DNA of 58,696 bases. Origin: Thalassospira alkalitolerans. Lineage in GTDB: Bacteria > Pseudomonadota > Alphaproteobacteria > Rhodospirillales > Thalassospiraceae. Below, in pieces: positions 53,761 through 58,696 of this stretch (position 1 is the first letter of the stretch; each line of letters begins with the position of its first letter). The translations under genes were made by a program, and so were the position numbers. The stretch is from positions 1 through 58,696 of the forward strand of contig NZ_JFKB01000022.1 in the NCBI RefSeq assembly GCF_002115745.1, in the 5' to 3' direction. The notes under the pieces are model-generated. The model saw nothing but the letters and a program-made list of their open reading frames with translations. It was not told where the DNA came from and searched no databases.

Positions 53761-54402
53761 ATGAGCCTTTCGTCACACGAAATTCTATCCAAAGCCCCGG
53801 TGGTGCCGGTTCTGGTCATCGAAGACGTCAATGATGCCGTGCCGCTTGCCAAGGCCTTGGTGGCCGGTGGTTTGCGCGTGCTTGAAATCACCCTGCGCAG
53901 TGCCGCCGCCGAGGAAAGCATTAAACGTATCATCGCCGAAGTTCCCGATGCAATCACCGGTGCGGGCACCGTGATCAATGCCAAACAGATGGAACGTATG
54001 GCCGAAATCGGTTGTGCTTTTGCGGTTTCGCCGGGCCATACCGATGGTTTGCTTAAGGCCGCCAAAGATACCGGCGTGCCGTTGCTGCCCGGTGCGGGAA
54101 CGCCGTCTGAAATCATGCATCTGATTGATCATGGCTATGACATTTTGAAATTCTTCCCGGCCGAACAACAGGGCGGCGTTTCGATGCTTAAAGCCCTCTC
54201 TGGCCCGCTGCCACAGGTGAAATTCTGCCCGACGGGTGGTGTGTCGCTGGCAAATCTGGGGGATTATCTCGCCCTGCCAAATATCATCACCGTTGGTGGG
54301 TCGTGGGTCTCGCCAAAAAGCGCGGTCAAGGCCGGTGACTGGGCAACGATCACGCGCTTGGCACAGGAAGCAACCGACAAGGTTGCCGAACTTCGCGGTT
54401 AA
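53761..54402 (+). CDS. eda: 2-keto-3-deoxy-6-phosphogluconate aldolase
   Basis: Splits KDPG into pyruvate and glyceraldehyde 3-phosphate. A 213-aa class I aldolase: catalytic Glu42 in LEITLRS, Schiff-base Lys130 in ILKFFPAEQQGG, GAGTVIN near 69 and the phosphate-binding CPTGGV near 157. Last gene of the operon, 22 nt after glk, with a good GGAGG ribosome site; a terminator follows. Confidence 0.96.
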   Translation: MSLSSHEILSKAPVVPVLVIEDVNDAVPLAKALVAGGLRVLEITLRSAAAEESIKRIIAEVPDAITGAGTVINAKQMERMAEIGCAFAVSPGHTDGLLKAAKDTGVPLLPGAGTPSEIMHLIDHGYDILKFFPAEQQGGVSMLKALSGPLPQVKFCPTGGVSLANLGDYLALPNIITVGGSWVSPKSAVKAGDWATITRLAQEATDKVAELRG

Positions 54403-54436
54403 GTCCGAGAGGTTCTGCCCCTAAGTTCCAATCAAA

Positions 54437-54465
54437 CAAAAAGGGCCCGATTGGGGCCCTTTTTG
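54437..54465. terminator. Bidirectional terminator after eda
   Basis: A perfect 12-bp stem (CAAAAAGGGCCC / GGGCCCTTTTTG) with a 5-nt loop, between eda and the convergent cytochrome c gene. Confidence 0.93.
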
Positions 54466-54485
54466 ACGTCTGCTGTATGGCAGGC

Positions 54486-55817
54486 TTATTTTTGCGCAGT
54501 TTTCTGGCGAATGTCTGCAACCTCGGCCGCGGTGACCGGTGTTGCCTTGTTGGACCAGCCCTGTCGGACAAAGGTTGCCAATTCGGCAACTTCTTCATCG
54601 CTAAGACGATGACCAAAGTCTGGCATTGCCAAACGTGCAGGCCTTTTTTCGGTCGATGGCAAAACCGCCCCATTAAGGATGACATCAATCAGGCCAGCGG
54701 AAGTATCGGCGGTGACCAGGCTGTTGCCATCAATTTCCGGGAAGACGCCATCGGCCCCTTTGCCGTTCACAAAGTGGCAGGCATTGCAGTTATCAAGATA
54801 CAAACGCGGCCCAAGTGGCATTGACGGATCAGCCGATGCCAAAAGTGTTGTCGTTGCGTTTGCGGCATTTGTCCCATCGCCGACATCTTTTTGGGCAACC
54901 GCATCGGTTTTTGGTTTCCCATTGATATGGCGCAGATAGGAAACGATGGCATGAAGGTCTTCATCTGTCGCATGTTGCAGGGATTCACCGACAACCTGTG
55001 TCATCTCGCCTGCAACGGCTGAATGGCTGTTGCGGCCAGTCGAAAGATAATCTGCAAGGTCTTTGGCCGTCCATTTTGCGGGGGCGGAATTTGCACCATG
55101 CAGGCTTGGCGCCGACCAGCCACCAATCACACCACCTGAAAGGTAAGTGCTGTCTTTTGCAGTGTTACCTTCCTGGGCAAAAATCGCATTTCGCGGGCTG
55201 TGACATGCCGCGCAGTGGCCCAGTGAGTCGACCAGATACGCACCGCGATCAAGAACGGCGTCATCATAAAGGCTCTTGTGCCCGGCATCGCCCAGCGCAA
55301 GCCAATCCCAAAGGCGAATGCCCCATCGTTGGTTGAACGGGAATGAAAGGTCGGTTTCCGGGGCCTTTTCCGCAACCGGGGTCACGTCATGCATGAAAAA
55401 ATCATACAATGCACGAACATCTTCCTCGGATATTTTACGATAATTTTCATACGGCATCGCCGGGTAAAGATGCGTTCCGTCCGGTTCAACCCCGTCATAA
55501 AGGGCGGCCCGGAAATCATCGAGGCTGTAATTCCCGATCCCGTTTTCCGGGTCCGGGGTGATGTTGGTTGACCAGATGGTGCCAAACGGGCTTTCAATCG
55601 GACGACCACCGGCAAACGGCTTTCCATCCTTGGCGGTATGGCAGGCTTTGCAATCCGCCAGACGCATAACGTATTTACCATGGCCTTCGGGGGCCTGATA
55701 ATCGGTTGATAGCAATGCCACGGGGGCTGTTTTTGATACTGGCACAAAGATGATCAATCCCAGGGCAACAACCCCAAGAACGGCCAGCGCAGCAACGATT
55801 TTGATAAATGTTTTCAC
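54486..55817 (-). CDS. Tri-haem cytochrome c subunit of a GMC-type membrane dehydrogenase
   Basis: A 443-aa protein with an N-terminal signal/anchor (IVAALAVLGVVALGLIIFVP) and three haem motifs: CKACH (~57-61), CAACH (~205-209) and CNACH (~346-350). This is the electron-accepting subunit of gluconate 2-dehydrogenase or related alcohol/sugar dehydrogenases, passing electrons to ubiquinone. It lies 15 nt after the flavoprotein gene, the last of three. Confidence 0.92.
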   Translation of the reverse strand: MKTFIKIVAALAVLGVVALGLIIFVPVSKTAPVALLSTDYQAPEGHGKYVMRLADCKACHTAKDGKPFAGGRPIESPFGTIWSTNITPDPENGIGNYSLDDFRAALYDGVEPDGTHLYPAMPYENYRKISEEDVRALYDFFMHDVTPVAEKAPETDLSFPFNQRWGIRLWDWLALGDAGHKSLYDDAVLDRGAYLVDSLGHCAACHSPRNAIFAQEGNTAKDSTYLSGGVIGGWSAPSLHGANSAPAKWTAKDLADYLSTGRNSHSAVAGEMTQVVGESLQHATDEDLHAIVSYLRHINGKPKTDAVAQKDVGDGTNAANATTTLLASADPSMPLGPRLYLDNCNACHFVNGKGADGVFPEIDGNSLVTADTSAGLIDVILNGAVLPSTEKRPARLAMPDFGHRLSDEEVAELATFVRQGWSNKATPVTAAEVADIRQKTAQK

Positions 55818-55832
55818 AATGATATCCCCGCC

Positions 55833-57599
55833 TTAAACCAAAGGACGCGGATTGGGCAGGTAATCCTTGCGGATTGCCTCTGCGGCCCAATAAGCAAGTG
55901 CGCCAACGGCCCCGGTCGGGTTGTACTGAATGTTCTGCGGAAAGGCGCTTGCCCCCATCACAAACACATTGTGTACGTCCCATGTCTGAAGGAACTTGTT
56001 GATTGCCGAGCTTTTTGGATCGCTGCCCATGATTGCCCCGCCCACATTGTGGGTCGTCTGATAGGGGCGTACGTCATACATCGCCCCTTGGGATTTAAAC
56101 GACGACTGCATGATGTCGGGGTTCATGCTTTGGGCAAGCGGTTCGATCTTTGACTTCATGAACTGGGTCATCCGAATATCATTTGGTTTCCAGTTAAAAG
56201 TCATGCGCATCATTGGGCGACCATGCTGATCCTTATAGGTCGGATCAAGGTCAAGATGGTTGGTGTGATAGGACATATTCGACCCGTGTGAACCGATCGA
56301 CATGGAGTGGCCATACCATTCCTTGATCCCGCTTTTCCACTCAGCCCCCCATTTCGGCGTTCCCGCCGGAAGGCGCATCGACCGGATCGGCTGACCGTTA
56401 AAGGTGCCGGCACTGATATAGCTGCCACCAACGAAACCTTCGGCGGCAAAATCAATCTGGTTGATCGCAAAGTCATCAATCACATGGCCGTTGGATCCAG
56501 ATCCGACGAACGGGTTAAAGTCGACATCCTTAAAGAATAACGACGTCCCGCCATTGGTTTGATAGGCATAGTTTTTACCGGTCACACCTTCACGGGTCGC
56601 CGGGTTATAGGGTTCTCCGATGCCAGATAGCAGCATCAGATGAACGTTATGCAACTGATAGGCCGCCATAATCACCAGATCGGCAGGTTGAAAGACTTCT
56701 TCGCCATTGGGATCGATATAGGTGACCCCCCGGGCGGTCTTGCCGTCGGCGGCAAGTTCGATCTTCATGACTTCCGAGTTGGTGCGGTATTCGAAATTCG
56801 GTTTGCGTTTCAGGGCATCCAGAATGCAGGTCTGCGGCGATGATTTGGAATAGTTCAGGCAGCCGAAACGTTCGCAGAAACCACATAAGTTACACGGGCC
56901 AAGCTGCATGCCATATGGGTTGGTATAGGATGTGGACGCAATGCCCGATGGGCGTTTATAGGGGTGATACCCCATTTTCCGGGCGGCATCGGCAAACATG
57001 TTGGAATCAACTGTTTGCGGCATGGGTGGCATTGGGTATTCCGACGAACGTTCGCCTTCGAATGGATTGCCGCCGTCGCGGATTTCGCCATTCAGATTGC
57101 CCGCCTGACCTGAAATACCGGCTACTTTTTCAAACTTGTTAAAATAGGGTTCAAGTTCTTTATAGCTGATGCCCCAGTCTTGAATGGCCATTTCGTCATC
57201 GATTAATCGCTTGCCGAAATTGTTTTCAACATAAGACCGCAGTTCAAATTCTTCGGGCATCGGGCGAAATGTATGACCGTTCCAGTGCATTCCAGCCCCG
57301 CCAACACCGTTGCCGGGCAGGAACGAGCCAAGATGGCGATAGGGCAGGGCGGTTTCGGATTCTGAGCGTCGCACGGTTACGGTTGAATTGCGCGGCTTTT
57401 GCATAAAGCCATATCGAACGCCGTATTTAAGTTCGTCGGCAACCTGCGGGTATTGAAAATCGGGGACCGTATTGCGGTCACTGCCCCGTTCAAGGGCCAG
57501 AACCTCCAGTCCCGTATTGCACAATTCCATGCCAAGGATCGACCCGGTCCAGCCCAGGCCAATAATGACGACGTCTTTTTTCTTTTCCTGTCTCGCCAT
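55833..57599 (-). CDS. GMC oxidoreductase, FAD subunit of a gluconate 2-dehydrogenase-type enzyme
   Basis: A 588-aa flavoprotein. The FAD fold begins VVIIGLGWTGSILGMELCNT near 11-30; NGVGGAGMHWNGHTFRP is near 96-112, a CNLCGFCERFGC cysteine cluster near 236-247, and the C-terminal THNVGGAIMGSDPKSSAINKF holds catalytic His and Asn. The Cys cluster could hold an iron-sulphur centre, as proposed for this class. It lacks its own signal peptide and is probably exported with the Tat-signal subunit encoded 2 nt upstream. Gluconate, 2-ketogluconate or a sugar are possible substrates. Confidence 0.9.
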   Translation of the reverse strand: MARQEKKKDVVIIGLGWTGSILGMELCNTGLEVLALERGSDRNTVPDFQYPQVADELKYGVRYGFMQKPRNSTVTVRRSESETALPYRHLGSFLPGNGVGGAGMHWNGHTFRPMPEEFELRSYVENNFGKRLIDDEMAIQDWGISYKELEPYFNKFEKVAGISGQAGNLNGEIRDGGNPFEGERSSEYPMPPMPQTVDSNMFADAARKMGYHPYKRPSGIASTSYTNPYGMQLGPCNLCGFCERFGCLNYSKSSPQTCILDALKRKPNFEYRTNSEVMKIELAADGKTARGVTYIDPNGEEVFQPADLVIMAAYQLHNVHLMLLSGIGEPYNPATREGVTGKNYAYQTNGGTSLFFKDVDFNPFVGSGSNGHVIDDFAINQIDFAAEGFVGGSYISAGTFNGQPIRSMRLPAGTPKWGAEWKSGIKEWYGHSMSIGSHGSNMSYHTNHLDLDPTYKDQHGRPMMRMTFNWKPNDIRMTQFMKSKIEPLAQSMNPDIMQSSFKSQGAMYDVRPYQTTHNVGGAIMGSDPKSSAINKFLQTWDVHNVFVMGASAFPQNIQYNPTGAVGALAYWAAEAIRKDYLPNPRPLV

Positions 57600-57601
57600 G
57601 A

Positions 57602-58303
57602 TTAACCCCTTTTGCCCGAAATGCTGACCGGTCCAAGCGGATAGGGCTTTTCAATGCCTGCCCATTCGCGGAAACTTGCCCGTGCGCCGGGGAACCCGAT
57701 GTATTTCCAGGCTGTCATTTCAGCATTGCCGCCATACATGGGGTCGGCGAAATAGCCTTCTTTGGTGTTCTGCAGCAAAAGGTCAAACAGACTGGCACTT
57801 TTGGTCGATACAAGTTTGATGTCACCGCTTTCAAGCTGACCAAGGACTGTGTCCTGGGTTTTCGCGTCAAGCAGGGCAAAAACATTGCCGTGGGTGTCGG
57901 TACACCATTGGTTCAATTCTGCAATCCCGGCTCGATAAACCTCGGCAGGCGTCAGCGGGGATTGATAGCCAAGTTGGGCCGGTGCTGTGATGTCATGCGG
58001 GCCTTCCATATACCAATCGGCCGCATTGCCGAAACTGCCCGCCAGTTGGCGGTCGATAAAGACCGGAACGCGGGCTTCAATGGCACCGGGGCCTTTGCCG
58101 TCTGACGGAATAAGGCGGGCTGTTGCCGCAAGGATGAATTGCCATTCATCCGGGCTGAGGTATTCGGGCTTATATTCATTTAGGGGAACGGATTTGGATT
58201 GGGCGAATGCGGGGGGGGCATAGCTTGCCGAAAGCAACGTGCCTGCCGCTGTTGACGCCTGAAGAAAACTCCGGCGGCTCAGCTTGAAATCTGACGGTTT
58301 CAT
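57602..58303 (-). CDS. Gluconate 2-dehydrogenase subunit 3 family protein, Tat-exported
   Basis: A 233-aa small subunit. A twin-arginine signal LSRRSFLQASTAAGTLLSAS is followed by the family segment YLSPDEWQFILAATARLIPSD and the late SLFDLLLQNTKEGYFADPMYGGN. It is thought to carry the flavoprotein through the Tat system. The ATG at 58303 is just before the signal and has GAGAG upstream. First gene of the three-subunit operon. Confidence 0.92.
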   Translation of the reverse strand: MKPSDFKLSRRSFLQASTAAGTLLSASYAPPAFAQSKSVPLNEYKPEYLSPDEWQFILAATARLIPSDGKGPGAIEARVPVFIDRQLAGSFGNAADWYMEGPHDITAPAQLGYQSPLTPAEVYRAGIAELNQWCTDTHGNVFALLDAKTQDTVLGQLESGDIKLVSTKSASLFDLLLQNTKEGYFADPMYGGNAEMTAWKYIGFPGARASFREWAGIEKPYPLGPVSISGKRG

Positions 58304-58696
58304 TGGTGGCTCTCTCTTTATTTGGGCTGACAAAAGTGGCGCCTGGCATGCGGGGGATGCTTGGTGGCGTCTGTCAAACCGATAGGTAGCTATCTAAATT
58401 TACAGTTCTAGAACATGGCAAATTTATGGCAGTTTGTGGGTTTTACGCTGTGAAACCCTTTGGCCATAAGGGGTTCCAAAAGTGTTTTTTATTATGAAAA
58501 CCTTGTTCTAGGCAGGCTGGCCGATCACATTCGTCTGATGAATGCCGGTGCGATATTTTTTCTCTGGAATTTCCAAATTGCGTAGAAAAGGTTTCCAGTT
58601 TTGTCGGAAACTAACGTCACAGGATAATTTAACGAAAATTACATGTGAATATTTTCGAGTCTCGAAGCCTAGGCGGTGTTTACATTCAGGATTCCC
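58304..58696. other. Upstream region of the dehydrogenase operon, to window end
   Basis: No gene seen. Palindromic elements could be operators: TAGGTAGCTATCTA (58383-58396, one mismatched pair) and GTTCTAGAAC (58405-58414). A second GTTCTAG lies at 58505. The DNA is AT-rich towards the window end. Confidence 0.35.

Overview
The window looks like an ordinary chromosomal stretch of a free-living, probably marine, alphaproteobacterium of the Rhodospirillales. Thalassospira is my best guess, from gene content and protein style; no species-level marker was tested. It is gene-dense, with many strong hairpin terminators between transcription units. I found no rRNA, tRNA, CRISPR array, transposase or integrase.

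Layout. (1) 0.2-10.1 kb is core: a Ppx/GppA phosphatase, rlmE, a two-gene Aer-like energy-taxis receptor, guaB, an RsmB-like rRNA methyltransferase and guaA. (2) 10.1-17.5 kb is mixed accessory: a parD antitoxin whose toxin partner has been replaced by a PD-(D/E)XK-like protein, a DUF1003 protein, an unlisted 50-aa lipoprotein, yjdM, an SDR divergent from a dimethylglycine-dehydrogenase-like flavoprotein, and a pair of paralogous small proteins. (3) 17.5-25.1 kb is an ArsR-type regulator and a heavy-metal P-type ATPase whose 3' end is a 49-bp direct repeat. The repeat brackets a 4.4-kb cassette (membrane protein, CDC48-like double AAA ATPase, glycine-rich membrane protein, TetR regulator) that has no visible integrase. 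(4) 25.2-33.3 kb has a GH64-like protein and a Fur-type iron locus: two imelysins, a di-haem oxidoreductase, a DUF1513 protein and a divergent cytochrome b. (5) 33.5-40.4 kb is an arabinoside-utilisation operon: GH51 arabinofuranosidase, complete sugar ABC importer and a winged-helix regulator. (6) 40.6-47.5 kb has a cytochrome c', gabD, small proteins, a hydrolase, a Nudix enzyme and the intracellular PHB depolymerase phaZ. (7) 47.5-54.4 kb has an SOS-box small membrane protein, the wreck of a sugar ABC ATPase gene, and the Entner-Doudoroff operon zwf-pgl-edd-glk-eda. (8) 54.5-58.3 kb is a three-subunit GMC/cytochrome c periplasmic dehydrogenase of the gluconate 2-dehydrogenase type.

The sugar genes fit together: arabinose oligomers are imported and cleaved, glucose passes through Entner-Doudoroff, and a periplasmic dehydrogenase oxidises sugars or sugar acids. 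The strongest candidates for something undescribed are the CDC48/TetR cassette with its twin operators, the small protein behind a GAAC-N7-GAAC SOS box, and the ParE-start/nuclease chimera. All function calls rest on motif reading by eye; no database search was run.
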